The notes under the pieces: generated by a model | Databases searched by the model: none | Told to the model about the DNA's origin: nothing | What the model saw: only the letters and a program-made list of their open reading frames with translations | Source of the DNA: Rhizobium sp. RCAM05350 | GTDB lineage: Bacteria > Pseudomonadota > Alphaproteobacteria > Rhizobiales > Rhizobiaceae | Direction of reading: 5' to 3' | Assembly: GCA_024426085.1 (NCBI GenBank) | Contig: CP087974.1 | Coordinates: 1,240,001 to 1,304,000, forward strand | Length of the DNA stretch: 64,000 bases | Position numbers and translations under genes: made by a program | Shown here: positions 50,377-59,765 of the stretch, in pieces | How positions within the stretch are numbered: the stretch's first letter is position 1 | How the letters are laid out: each line of letters opens with the position of its first letter

Positions 50377-51334
50377 TCAGCGGCGCGGTGAGAGCACAAT
50401 CGACAACAGCGTGCCGGCAACCGCCGACACGAGGATCATCAGGTGGGCGTTGACGCTAGCGCCGGCCAACACGTCCAAGGCAGCCCCCTTGGCCGGCGCG
50501 CCGAAGGATATGGCGCCTGCCGTGATGCCGGCCGGATAGGTGCCGACACCGGCCGGGGCATGTACCGGCAGAACCGACGACAGCTCGCCGCCAAGCGCAC
50601 CGCCGAAACAGGCGGCAAGCGGCAGGACGCCCATCGTGGCCAGCATCCAGGCGAGCACGGCGACCTTCGTCGACCAGTTGAGAACGGTCATCAGCCACGC
50701 CCGTACAAAGGCCAGCGCATTGACCGGCAACCCGGCTTCGATCTCGACCAAAAGCTTGCCGAGCTTTTCCGGCAGGCGGCGCTGCAGAACCGCAAGTGCA
50801 TGACCTTTCAACAGGAACAGCGCCAGCGGCGACACGAGAAAAAGCCCCCACAGCAACCAGCCGAGCGGCTGGTTGTCACGGCCAATGACGAGACCGACGC
50901 CCGCGGCTGCAAACAAAGCATGCAGATCGAGAAGCCGCATCAGCAGCAGCGCCGAGGTGCTGCGCGCCAGGGGAACGGCGAATTCCGAGCGCATCAGGAT
51001 CGGAAAGCTGGTTTCACCGGCCCGGAAGGGCAGCATGATATTGAGTAGATTGTGAACCTGCGTCACGCGCAGCAGCGTCAGGAAACGGCCCCGGGTTTCG
51101 TTCTGGGAAATAGTCGTATATCCGGTAGCACCGGATGAAATAGGTGCCGACCAGAAGCATGAGCGCCGACAAAACCGGAACGAGGCCGATCCCCGCCCAT
51201 TGCCGCAAAAGAATCGGCCAACCCCGGATCCACTGGATGAAAGCGGCATAGGCGATAACAGTGGCAAGGGAGACAACGGTAATCCGGTTGCGGACAAGCC
51301 ATGAGCCCCGGCTGGCATCCTCTCCTGCATTCAT
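50377..51334 (-). CDS. UPF0104/YbhN-like membrane protein (one frameshift)
   Basis: ATG 51334 (MNAGEDASRGSWLVRNRITV). Several hydrophobic helices precede YFIRCYRIYDYFP; the frame then changes near 51108 and continues NETRGRFLTLLRVTQVHNLL. The conserved HNLLNIMLPFRAGETSFPIL and PVHAPAGVGTYPAGITAG are hallmarks of the lysylphosphatidylglycerol synthase transmembrane/UPF0104 family. About 318 residues. Members act with lipid-linked glycosyltransferases or as flippases. It is divergent from the GT2 gene. Confidence 0.85.
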
Positions 51335-51432
51335 ATATTTGCTACTTTCCTGTCCGGTGTTATGGCAAGGCTGGTTATCACGATAACCCAGGCGATAGAA
51401 CCTGCAGCGTTTTTTTTAAAAAGGCTTTGATT

Positions 51433-52455
51433 TTGGATCCCATATTGGAAGCAAACCGGGCAGAGACCGACATCACCCAGCCGGTCGAGCTGTCCGTCGT
51501 CGTGCCGATCTACAATGAAGAAGAAAGCGTCGGCCCACTGGTCGCCCGCATCCGGGAAGCCATGGCTGATTTCGACAAGCCCTGGGAACTCATTCTCGTC
51601 AATGACGGAAGCACCGACGGCACTCTCGTCAGCGCCCGCAAGGAACTGGGTAGCGGTCTGCGGCTAAAGATCGTCGAACTGCAGCGCAATTTCGGCCAGA
51701 CCGCCGCCATGCAGGCCGGCATCGACCTCGCCTCCGGCAGGTTGATCGCCACGCTCGATGGCGACCTGCAGAACGATCCGCGCGATATTCCGGCGATGGT
51801 CAAGGCGATCGAAGAGCGCGAACTCGACCTCCTCGTCGGCTGGCGAAAGAACCGTCAGGATGGTCTGTTCCTGCGCAAGATCCCCTCCTGGTGCGCTAAT
51901 TACCTGATCGGCAAGATCACCGGTGTCAAACTGCACGACTATGGCTGCAGCCTGAAGATCTACCAAGCCTCGATCATCAAGCAGGTCAAGTTGATGGGCG
52001 AGATGCACCGCTTCATTCCGGCCTGGGTCGCCGGCGTCGTGCCGAGCAGCCGTATCGGCGAAATGCCGGTCACCCATCACGCCCGCCAGCACGGAACCTC
52101 GAAATACGGGATTTCGCGCACCTTCCGGGTGATCCTCGACCTGCTCTCGGTGCTGTTCTTCATGCGCTACAAGGCGCGGCCGGGGCATTTCTTCGGTTCG
52201 ATCGGCCTTTCCGCCGGCGGCCTCAGTGCGCTGATCCTGTTCTACCTGTTCGTCGACAAATTCGTGTTCGGCAACGATATCGGCACAAGGCCGATGTTGA
52301 TCGTCGGCGTCATGCTGTTCCTGTCCTCGGTCCAGTTGATCACCACCGGGATTCTCGCCGAGATGATGGCGCGGCTCTACACCGGTGAAAACGACACGCC
52401 GCCCTATATCGTGCGCAAGGTCTTCGAGCAGGACAGAACTGATGTTTCGCACTGA
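51433..52455 (+). CDS. Family 2 glycosyltransferase, polyprenyl-phosphate sugar synthase type
   Basis: Intact from about 51427 on; TTG 51433 is the most likely start of the family N-terminus (MDPILEANRAETDITQ), but no good ATG or ribosome site exists, so the start is uncertain. The GT-A fold shows VVVPIYNEEESVGPLV, the nucleotide-sugar Asp in LILVNDGSTDGT, and the metal motif LDGDLQNDPRDI. Two C-terminal membrane helices (GLSAGGLSALILFYLFVDKF; LIVGVMLFLSSVQLITTGIL) anchor it. About 340 residues. It should load a sugar on a polyprenyl phosphate, as ArnC, GtrB or RgtE do. It overlaps the GT39 start by 14 bases. Confidence 0.88.
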   Translation: MDPILEANRAETDITQPVELSVVVPIYNEEESVGPLVARIREAMADFDKPWELILVNDGSTDGTLVSARKELGSGLRLKIVELQRNFGQTAAMQAGIDLASGRLIATLDGDLQNDPRDIPAMVKAIEERELDLLVGWRKNRQDGLFLRKIPSWCANYLIGKITGVKLHDYGCSLKIYQASIIKQVKLMGEMHRFIPAWVAGVVPSSRIGEMPVTHHARQHGTSKYGISRTFRVILDLLSVLFFMRYKARPGHFFGSIGLSAGGLSALILFYLFVDKFVFGNDIGTRPMLIVGVMLFLSSVQLITTGILAEMMARLYTGENDTPPYIVRKVFEQDRTDVSH

Positions 52456-53945
52456 TTCCCGCCGTGCCGATGCGATGATTTTTGCCGTCGCCGCCTATTT
52501 TTTTCTCTGCGTGGCCATCCGTGTCTTCATCTCTCCGGCGCTCGAAATCGATGAGGGTGAGCAGGCCTTCGTTTCGCAGTTCCTTGCCCTCGGCTACGGT
52601 CCGCAGCCTCCCTTCTACAACTGGCTGCAATATGCCGTGGTGGAGACATTCGGCGTTTCGCTGATCGGCGCTGACCGTCGTCAAGCATTTGCTGCTTTTT
52701 CTCTGTTGCCTGTTTTATGGCCTTGCCGCCCGCGTCCTCATCCAGGACCGGGCACTGGCAGCCATGGCCATGCTCGGCGTGCTGACCCTGCCGCCGGTTT
52801 TTCTGCTGGCTCAGCGGGACCTTTCGCACACCGTCGCCGCGTTGTTTGCCGTATCACTGTTTCTTTACGGCCTCTTCAGAACGTTGCGCAGCCCGAGCCT
52901 GTTTTCCTATCTGCTGACCGGGATTGCGGTCGGTATCGGTTTGATTTCGAAATATAATTTTGCGCTGGTGCCGGTGGCTGCGGTCCTTGCCATTCTTCCG
53001 GAGCGGGATTTGCGTCAACGCATCTTCGACTGGAGAATAATCGCATCCTTTGCCGTTGCCTTTGTTATCGTCCTGCCGCACGCCTACTGGATTTTCAACA
53101 ACCTGACATCCGCCTCGGCCGGCACCCTCAACGAGATGAAAGAAGGTCTGTCAGGCGGACGCCTGACCCAGGCGTTCACGGGAACCGTTTCGCTGATCTC
53201 GGCGATCTTTGGCGCCAGCATTCTGCCGCTCGTCTTCTTTGCCGTGGTCTTTCCCTTCGATATCAAGCGCATCTATCGCGCCGAGAGCCAATGGACCCGG
53301 ATAACGGGGCGGATGATCGGTCTCTGCCTTGTTGCCGTTCTGCTGATCGTCCTCGGCCTTGGCGCTACCCATATCCGCGAAAAATGGCTGGCCCTGTTCG
53401 TCGTGCTATTGCCGCTTTATCTCTGCCTGAAGATCGATGCGGCCGGCATCGAAACGACGGGAAAGCTCAAGCGCTTCGCCATTCCGCTTTTCATCATGAT
53501 CTTCGGCGTGCTCATCGGCGTTTCGGCGCGGGTTCTGACTTCGCCGATGCTGGGCTCCTACAACAAGCTCAATGTTCCCTATGACACATTCATCCGCGAG
53601 ATTACGAAAAACCACACTATCCAGCCTGCCCTGGTGATTGGCGACGACACCAACCTTGCCGGCAGCGTGCGCTTGCAACTGCCACAGGCCACCATCATCA
53701 CCGCTTACAACCCGCCAGTGCCGCTAACCGCTGACTGGCGATCGACCGGGCCGGTCCTGGTGATCTGGCGCGGCAAGGGAGAACCGGAACCGGTCCTTCC
53801 CGACGGCCTCAGAGAGAAGCTCATTGAAGGTGGCGTGGCGAACGGCGATATCGTGCCACTCTATAGCGCACCGCTCTATCATCTCGGCAAAGGAAATGAT
53901 CGCTACGGCTTCGGCTATTTCTGGCTGACACAGCAAAAGCCATAA
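52442..53945 (+). CDS. Family 39 lipid-linked glycosyltransferase, ArnT/Rgt type (one frameshift)
   Basis: ATG 52442 overlaps the GT2 gene. ALEIDEGEQAF carries the Asp-Glu of PMT/ArnT enzymes, and PFYNWLQY the next conserved loop. An extra G near 52668 breaks the frame; corrected LIALTVVKHLLLFLCCLFYG. About ten further helices and a periplasmic C-terminal domain (PALVIGDDTNLAGSVRLQLP) follow. About 500 residues. It transfers a sugar from polyprenyl phosphate to a lipid or LPS acceptor on the periplasmic face. Rhizobial relatives RgtA-D add galacturonate to lipid A/core, but the sugar here is not readable. Confidence 0.88.
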
Positions 53946-53963
53946 CCCCGAGTTAAATCCCGG

Positions 53964-54858
53964 TCATTTTCCGACGAGCAGTTTCAACTCGCCCGGATGA
54001 ACGCGCAGAGCGACATCGCGGCCAATCGGCAGCAATTCGCCGTCGATGACGCAGTTGGTGTTGCGACGCGCCTTGGGGAAATGCAGGTTGACGGTGGTGA
54101 CGCTCATTTCGGTGATCAGCGGGCTCTCGTGGAATTTCCCGCGCAGGATATCGAAGGTCAGCTTTGCGACGCCAGGTGGCTTCAACGGGGGAGCGGTGTA
54201 GAATCCCAAATGCCCGCCGGTGAGATCATCGGCATACATCAGCGCATTCGACCCGAAATGATTGTTGGACACGGAGATGGCCGAGACCTTGCGCGTTTCG
54301 CGAACGCCGTCGACCTCGAACTCGATCTCAAACTCCGGCGGATTGAACATCACACCAAGGGCCGCGCGTGCTGGCGCGGATTTTTCCGAGTCTTGAGGCA
54401 AAGCTGTAGGATTCGCGATAGCGCACCATGCGGGCATGCAGCCCCATGGAAAACTGATGGACGAAGGCGCGGCCATCGGCACTGCCGATATCGGCATCGG
54501 TAATCCTGCCATCGGCAAGCACATCCAGCACTTTCCAGATATCGAGCGGCAGTTTCAGCGCCCGGGCAAACAGGTTCATCGTTCCGGCTGGAACCACACC
54601 GAGCGGCATGCCGTTCTTCCAGGCAACCGCCGCGGCCGCCGAGATCGTGCCGTCACCGCCACCGGCCAGCATGGCATCCAGGTCGTCGTGGCGGGATGTT
54701 TTTTCGAGGATGTCAGCCATGCCATCGCCGGAAGCAACGGTAATTTCGATGTCATGCCCGGCTGCGCGAAAGACTTCTTCGGCCTTTTTGCTGTAGGCGT
54801 CCATATCGGTTGTGCGGAATGTTCCCCCGTCGCGATTGAATATGGCCTTGATTTTCAT
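53964..54858 (-). CDS. Diacylglycerol/sphingosine kinase-like lipid kinase (one frameshift)
   Basis: ATG 54858 (MKIKAIFNRDGGTFRTTDMD). The DAGK catalytic loop AMLAGGGDGTISAAAA and the next segment LGVVPAGTMNLFARAL are clear. An extra base near 54370 breaks the frame; corrected it continues TRALGVMFNPPEFEIEFEVD and NTNCVIDGELLPIGRDVALR. About 297 residues. It phosphorylates a lipid hydroxyl, usually diacylglycerol. Convergent with the GT39 gene, so it may be functionally linked only loosely. Confidence 0.9.
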
Positions 54859-54978
54859 TCGTGCTCCTTGCAGCTCGTCGGGCTACATATGGCGCGGCAC
54901 GGGTCCTTTTTCAGCTAGCGGTCAGAGAAATGACGAATCTTTAATATCGCACAGACGAAATCTGCCGCGGTGCGTCTG

Positions 54979-55326
54979 CTACTGAGTAGCCTGCAGCATG
55001 ATGTGTTCGTCGCCCCAGTGCTTCATCGCCATGATCACAGGCTCAAGGCTGCGGCCGCGCGGGGTCAGGCAATAGTCCACCCTTGGCGGTACGACGGCAA
55101 AAACGGTGCGTTCGACAAGGCCGTCGGCTTCCAGTTCACGCAGCTGCTTGGTCAGCATGCGCTGGGTCACACTCGTCAGGCGGCGGCGGATTTCGTTGAA
55201 GCGCATGGTGCCATCCAGCAGGTGATAGAGGATGACGCCCTTCCATTTTCCATCGATCAGATGAAGCACGCCCTCGACCGGACAGCCGGGGGAACAGGTC
55301 AGCAGCTTGTGGCGAACACGCGGCAT
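54979..55326 (-). CDS. HxlR-family transcriptional regulator
   Basis: Intact, 115 residues from ATG 55326 (MPRVRHKLLTCSPGCPVEGV). Winged-helix HxlR: LHLIDGKWKGVILYHLLDGT, MRFNEIRRRLTSVTQRMLTK and VPPRVDYCLTPRGRSLEPVI. Cys11 and Cys15 near the N-terminus match the Cys-sensing HxlR regulators such as YodB/QorR that respond to quinones or electrophiles. It is divergent from a quinone reductase-like gene, its probable target. Confidence 0.93.
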   Translation of the reverse strand: MPRVRHKLLTCSPGCPVEGVLHLIDGKWKGVILYHLLDGTMRFNEIRRRLTSVTQRMLTKQLRELEADGLVERTVFAVVPPRVDYCLTPRGRSLEPVIMAMKHWGDEHIMLQATQ

Positions 55327-55426
55327 CACGGTATCCTTTTGGGTACTATATACACTTGTTGTGCATTCTTGCGCTTCTGAACCATAATGCGCATCTAGCT
55401 TCCAGACAAACCCGAAGGAGCCAGCC

Positions 55427-56441
55427 ATGCGCGCGATCGCCTATAAAATCCCCCAGGCCATTTCTGCCGAGACCTCTCTGATCGATGTGGAACTGCCGGT
55501 ACCGACACCGGAAGGCCGCGATATCCTGGTCGAGGTCAAGGCGATCTCGGTCAATCCGGTTGACGTCAAGGTGCGCGCCAACGCCAAGCCGGAGCCGGAT
55601 CAGCTGAAAGTTCTCGGCTGGGATGCGGCGGGCATCGTCAAGGCGGTCGGCCCCGGCGTCAAGCTGTTCCAGCCGGGTGATTCCGTGTTCTATGCCGGCG
55701 CCATCGACCGGCCGGGAGCAAACTCCGAATTCCATCTGGTCGACGAGCGTATCGTCGGCAAGAAGCCGGAAACGCTGGATTTCCCGGCTGCGGCCGCCCT
55801 GCCGCTGACCTCGCTCACCGCCTGGGAAGCGCTGTTCGACCGGCTGAAGGTCAACGATCCGGTTCCCGGGGCGGCCAACGCGATCCTGATCATCGGCGGT
55901 GCCGGCGGCGTTGGCTCGATTGCTATCCAGCTGGCACGTGCACTGACCAACCTCACCGTGATCGCCACCGCATCCCGCCCGGAAACGCAGAAATGGGCCT
56001 ACGATCTCGGCGCCCATCACGTACTCGACCATTCCAAGCCGCTGGCGCAGCAGATCGACCAGCTGGCGCTTGGCGCACCCGCCTTTGTCTTTTCGACCAC
56101 CAATACCGCCGATCACCTGGAAGATATCATCCAGCTGATCGCGCCACAGGGCCGCTTCGGGCTGATCGACGATCCGAAAGTGCTGGACGTCATGCCGTTC
56201 AAGCGCAAGGCGGTTTCTGATCCACTGGGAGTTGATGTTTACCCGCTCGCTGTTCAAGACCAAAGACATGGAAGAGCAGCACAAGATTCTCACCGAGATC
56301 GCCCGGCTGGTCGATAGCGGCAAGATCCGTTCGACGCTGACGGAAACGCTGGGGCTGATCAACGCCGAAAACATGAAAAAGGCGCATGCCCTGATCGAAA
56401 CCGGCCGGACCAAGGGCAAGCTGGTGCTCGCTGGTTTCTGA
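55427..56441 (+). CDS. Zinc-independent quinone/alcohol oxidoreductase (MDR) (one frameshift)
   Basis: ATG 55427 (MRAIAYKIPQAISAETSL) with GAAGGAG upstream. GroES-like domain to about residue 120, then the NADPH Rossmann motif ILIIGGAGGVGSIAIQLARA. Zinc ligands of classical alcohol dehydrogenases are absent. An extra base near 56218 breaks the frame; corrected KAVSIHWELMFTRSLFKTKD and end at 56441, about 337 residues. It should reduce quinones or activated alkenes with NADPH. Divergent HxlR gene suggests redox-inducible expression. Confidence 0.92.
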
Positions 56442-56648
56442 CGCGCATCCCATCGCCAAAATCCGGCTTTACTGCAGTTCCTGCGGGAACGTCTCATTCT
56501 CTCCGCTGGCCATAAACAGAAGACGGCGCGGCACACCGAACAATCTCCCAAACCGGTGATGCCGCGCTGCCCCCCGGAACCGATCCCGACGTCCAAACGG
56601 GACCGGCGGATCCAGGGGCTCGTTTCATCACCTGTATCTGGAGAGAAA

Positions 56649-57089
56649 ATGTCTTACTTTATTGATTCCCTCATCAGTTCCCGCGCGTTCGGCTATTTGG
56701 CGCGGACCATCCTGACCTACATGTTTTGGGCAAGCGGCCTTGCCAAGCTGATCGATTTCAATGCCGGCGTCGCCGAGATGTCATTGTTCGGCCTCGAGCC
56801 GGCACCGCTTGTCAACATCGCTGTCATCGTCACCCAGCTTGGCGGCTCGGCGCTGATCATCGCCAACCGCTGGACCTGGCTCGGCGCCGGGGCGCTTGCC
56901 GTGTTCACCGCGCTGACAATTCCGATCGCACATACTTTCTGGACCATGCAGGAGCCGATGAAGACGCTCGAATTCTATGTCGTCATGGAGCACATCACGG
57001 TCATCGGCGCACTGATGGTCGTCGCCTGGAAATCCGCGCCCAGACACGAACCCCTTCCACTCTCGGGCTTTGCGGCAATAGACGCGTAG
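56649..57089 (+). CDS. DoxX-family membrane protein
   Basis: Intact, 146 residues from ATG 56649 with GGAGAG upstream. Four helices (RTILTYMFWASGLAKLI, VNIAVIVTQLGGSALIIA, LGAGALAVFTALTIPIAHTF and a last one near EHITVIGALMVVAW) fit DoxX/DoxD-like proteins. The family is often linked to redox or thiol stress; no specific role assigned. It follows the quinone reductase gene by about 200 bases. Confidence 0.88.
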   Translation: MSYFIDSLISSRAFGYLARTILTYMFWASGLAKLIDFNAGVAEMSLFGLEPAPLVNIAVIVTQLGGSALIIANRWTWLGAGALAVFTALTIPIAHTFWTMQEPMKTLEFYVVMEHITVIGALMVVAWKSAPRHEPLPLSGFAAIDA

Positions 57090-57112
57090 CATTGCCGAAA
57101 CGACCAGGGCAG

Positions 57113-57142
57113 AACACCCGCCGGACAGTTCCGGCGGGTGTT
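57113..57142. terminator. Terminator between DoxX and Lrp genes
   Basis: AACACCCGCCGGA (57113-57125) pairs with TCCGGCGGGTGTT (57130-57142) around a 4-base loop, then TTT follows. It lies between two convergent genes and suits both. Confidence 0.85.
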
Positions 57143-57145
57143 TTA

Positions 57146-57625
57146 TCAACGCGGCTCCGGCAGCTTCAGCGCGCCGCCCGTCTTGATCGTCCGGATGGCG
57201 AAGTTGGAACGGATATCGGCGACACCCGGTAGAGCCAGCAGCGTTTCGGTCAGCAGCGTCTCGTAGGCAGCAAGATCCGCAACCACGACCTCGGCCAGAA
57301 AATCGGCGCTGCCGGAGATCAGGAAACACGAAACGACTTCCGGGATGGCAAGCAAAGCCTCCTGCTGTGACAGCGCATTTTCCTGGCTATGACGCCCGAC
57401 CTTGATCTCGACGAAGACGGTCAGCCCCAGCCCGACCTGCTTGCGGTCGATGTCGGCGCGATAGCCGCGCAACACGCCGGATTTTTCCAGATTGCGAATG
57501 CGCCTGAGGCAAGGCGACGGGGACAGGTTGACCCGCTCGGCGATCTCCACGTTCGTCACCCGCGCGTCCTCCTGGAGGAGGCGGAGGATGGCAATATCGA
57601 ATTTATCAAGATTTGGCATATTCAT
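57146..57625 (-). CDS. Lrp/AsnC-family transcriptional regulator
   Basis: Intact, 159 residues from ATG 57625 (or Met3 at 57619). N-terminal helix-turn-helix: LDKFDIAILRLLQEDARVTN, IAERVNLSPSPCLRRIRNLE. C-terminal RAM/effector domain: LTVFVEIKVGRHSQENALSQ, VVSCFLISGSADFLAEVVVA. It responds to an amino acid and is divergent from an EamA exporter gene; the gene pair suggests control of amino-acid or metabolite export. Confidence 0.94.
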   Translation of the reverse strand: MNMPNLDKFDIAILRLLQEDARVTNVEIAERVNLSPSPCLRRIRNLEKSGVLRGYRADIDRKQVGLGLTVFVEIKVGRHSQENALSQQEALLAIPEVVSCFLISGSADFLAEVVVADLAAYETLLTETLLALPGVADIRSNFAIRTIKTGGALKLPEPR

Positions 57626-57760
57626 AAACTATTATCATCAATATTGGCAGATCATTGCTGATAGCACGAATTTCGAAGCATGGATAGCAAGGACATGCCT
57701 CGCCCTTTGGTACTACCTTTTCCTTCAGACGAAGACCGTCTCGAAAGAAAGGTTGGTTCC

Positions 57761-58666
57761 ATGAATACGCTCACCTTTGCCCGCAGCCATTCGACATCGA
57801 CCGTCGCCGGCTATATCGGCGGCACCGTCACCGTGCTGATCTGGGCAAGCTGGATTCTTGCCACCCGGCACAGCGCCGCGACGCCACTTGGAACGATCGA
57901 TATCGGCCTCATCCGCTACGGCGTTCCGGCCATCGTGCTCGCGCCCGTCTGGTGGCGGATGGGGCTTTTGCCGAAAGGCGTTCCTTTGCATCTCCTCGCC
58001 CTGATGGTTGCCGGCTCCGGTGCGCTGTTCTTCCAGCTGACCACCTTCGCCATTCACGCAACGCCCGCCGCCTCGGTCGGCACGCTGTTGGGTGGATTGA
58101 TGCCGCTCGCGGCCGCCTTGATCGGGGTTTTCATCTTCAAGGAACGGCCGGATGCCAGCCGCTGGCTCGGTCTTGCTGCCATCCTTGTCGGTGTCGGCAT
58201 CCTGCTCGTCAGCAGCCTGTCGAGTGCTGGTATTCCGTGGACGAGTTTTGTGCTGCTCCCGTCCGCAGCCTTGCTCTGGGCCAGCTATACCCACGCTTTC
58301 AAGCGCTCGGGACTGACAGCCGTCGAGGCCGGCGCCGTCATCGCGCTCTGGTCGTTCCTGATCCATATCGGCCTTGCCCTGATCTACGGAACGTCGCTGG
58401 GTATCACGCCCACCAACGAGATCGCCCTGCAGGTGCTGAGCCAGGGCGTGCTCTCGGGGCTGACGGCGATGGTGGCCTATGGAACGGCCGTGCGGGCGCT
58501 GGGCGGCACGCAGGCCGCCGCCTTCACGGCAATCACGCCGGTACTGGCGACGCTGGGTGGCGGGATGTTGCTGGGTGAAGAGATCGGCCTGTTCGAGATC
58601 AGCGCGGCCGTCATCACCGGTCTTGGCGTCGCGCTCTCTACCGGGCTTTTCTCGGCCAAACGCTGA
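57761..58666 (+). CDS. EamA/DMT-family transporter
   Basis: Intact, 301 residues from ATG 57761 (MNTLTFARSHSTSTVAGYIG); the frame continues upstream to 57680, but that part would overlap the promoter region. Ten helices in two EamA repeats; typical ends are LIGVFIFKERPDASRWLGLA and GGGMLLGEEIGLFEISAAVI. Inner-membrane drug/metabolite exporter; substrate unknown but possibly an amino acid because of the divergent Lrp regulator. Confidence 0.92.
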   Translation: MNTLTFARSHSTSTVAGYIGGTVTVLIWASWILATRHSAATPLGTIDIGLIRYGVPAIVLAPVWWRMGLLPKGVPLHLLALMVAGSGALFFQLTTFAIHATPAASVGTLLGGLMPLAAALIGVFIFKERPDASRWLGLAAILVGVGILLVSSLSSAGIPWTSFVLLPSAALLWASYTHAFKRSGLTAVEAGAVIALWSFLIHIGLALIYGTSLGITPTNEIALQVLSQGVLSGLTAMVAYGTAVRALGGTQAAAFTAITPVLATLGGGMLLGEEIGLFEISAAVITGLGVALSTGLFSAKR

Positions 58667-58694
58667 TCACGATTACAACATCAGCCGAAGTGCT

Positions 58695-58723
58695 ACGGCC
58701 CGGTTCTCCGGGCCGTTTTTTTT
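58695..58723 (+). terminator. Rho-independent terminator after EamA gene
   Basis: ACGGCCCGG (58695-58703) and CCGGGCCGT (58708-58716) form a perfect 9-bp stem with a 4-base loop, followed by eight T (58716-58723). Confidence 0.92.
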
Positions 58724-58737
58724 GCGCGGCGAATGTC

Positions 58738-59355
58738 TCAGGCCTGCAGGACGATAACCCGGCCGCCGACGGTTGCGCGCTCATAGAGATCGACGACATC
58801 GTGGTTGAGCATGCGCACGCATCCGCTCGACATCGCCTGGCCGATCGACCAGGGCTGCGTCGTGCCATGGATACGGAACATCGTGTCGTTGCCGCCCTGA
58901 TAGAGATAGATGGCGCGGGCGCCGAGCGGGTTGTTCGGCCCGCCGGGAACACTGCCGGCATATTTGCGGTTCTTGGCCGGATCGCGGCGGATCATGTTGT
59001 CGGTCGGCGTCCATGTCGGCCATTCGGCCTTGCGGCCGATATAGGCGGAACCGGCCAGCGCATAGCCGTTGCGGCCGACGCCGATGCCGTAGCGCATCGC
59101 CTGCCCGTCACCGAGAATATAGTACAGCCGCCGCGCTGGGGTATCGACGACGATCGTGCCCGTATCATGCGTCGTCGAATAGGCCACCTGCTGGCGGCGC
59201 AGTTCCGGCTTGACTTTTTCGAGCGGCATGGCCGGCATCGGAAACTTTTCATCCGGCAGAGCAGCATAGTTGGCTGCATGGTTCGGTCCGTTGGTGGCAC
59301 AGCCAGCAAGAAGAGCGGAAAACCCGAGAAGCAGGCCACGGCGGGAGATCGACAT
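58738..59355 (-). CDS. L,D-transpeptidase (YkuD) lipoprotein
   Basis: Intact, 205 residues from ATG 59355. The start MSISRRGLLLGFSALLAGC combines a twin-arginine signal (SRRGLLL) with a lipobox (LAGC, Cys19), so the protein is probably a Tat-exported lipoprotein. The YkuD domain has His163 in RIHGTTQPWSIG and catalytic Cys179 in SSGCVRML. It makes 3-3 cross-links in peptidoglycan or attaches outer-membrane proteins to it, common in rhizobia that grow from the pole. Confidence 0.94.
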   Translation of the reverse strand: MSISRRGLLLGFSALLAGCATNGPNHAANYAALPDEKFPMPAMPLEKVKPELRRQQVAYSTTHDTGTIVVDTPARRLYYILGDGQAMRYGIGVGRNGYALAGSAYIGRKAEWPTWTPTDNMIRRDPAKNRKYAGSVPGGPNNPLGARAIYLYQGGNDTMFRIHGTTQPWSIGQAMSSGCVRMLNHDVVDLYERATVGGRVIVLQA

Positions 59356-59765
59356 CGGGAGTTCCCTTAAGATCTCGGTTGATACAACCTGAAACTAGGG
59401 AAAACATGGTTAATGCCCGGTTAAGCCGCACCCCGGAATGGCAATGAAACCGACGCGAAAACGGATCAACCGAGGCCACATGACCGCCCAAAAACCTGTG
59501 CGCGATATTTCGTTCTCAGACGCGCCCTCGTCCGTGGCCGTCTCGGGATCAATCGACGCTGTGGATTGCCACCAGAGCGCCTGCTCCGGCTTCATGGATT
59601 TGCCGTAGAGCTTGCCCTGATCGAGCGGAAACGATCGTCAATGGCCCCAGCATCGTCGTCCCCCCGGCCCATCCGGTTTGCAAGGTCGACGATCGGCCAT
59701 ATCGGCGATTAAATCCTTTAGCGGGAGATTAAATCATCTAAAATCCGCACGGCCGTTTCTAAAGC
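59356..59765. other. Intergenic region, no gene seen
   Basis: 410 bases between the L,D-transpeptidase start and the 3' end of the winged-helix/TPR gene. Only short uncoding-looking frames. AAATCATCTAAAATC near 59730 is a small AT-rich patch. No recognised element. Confidence 0.45.
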
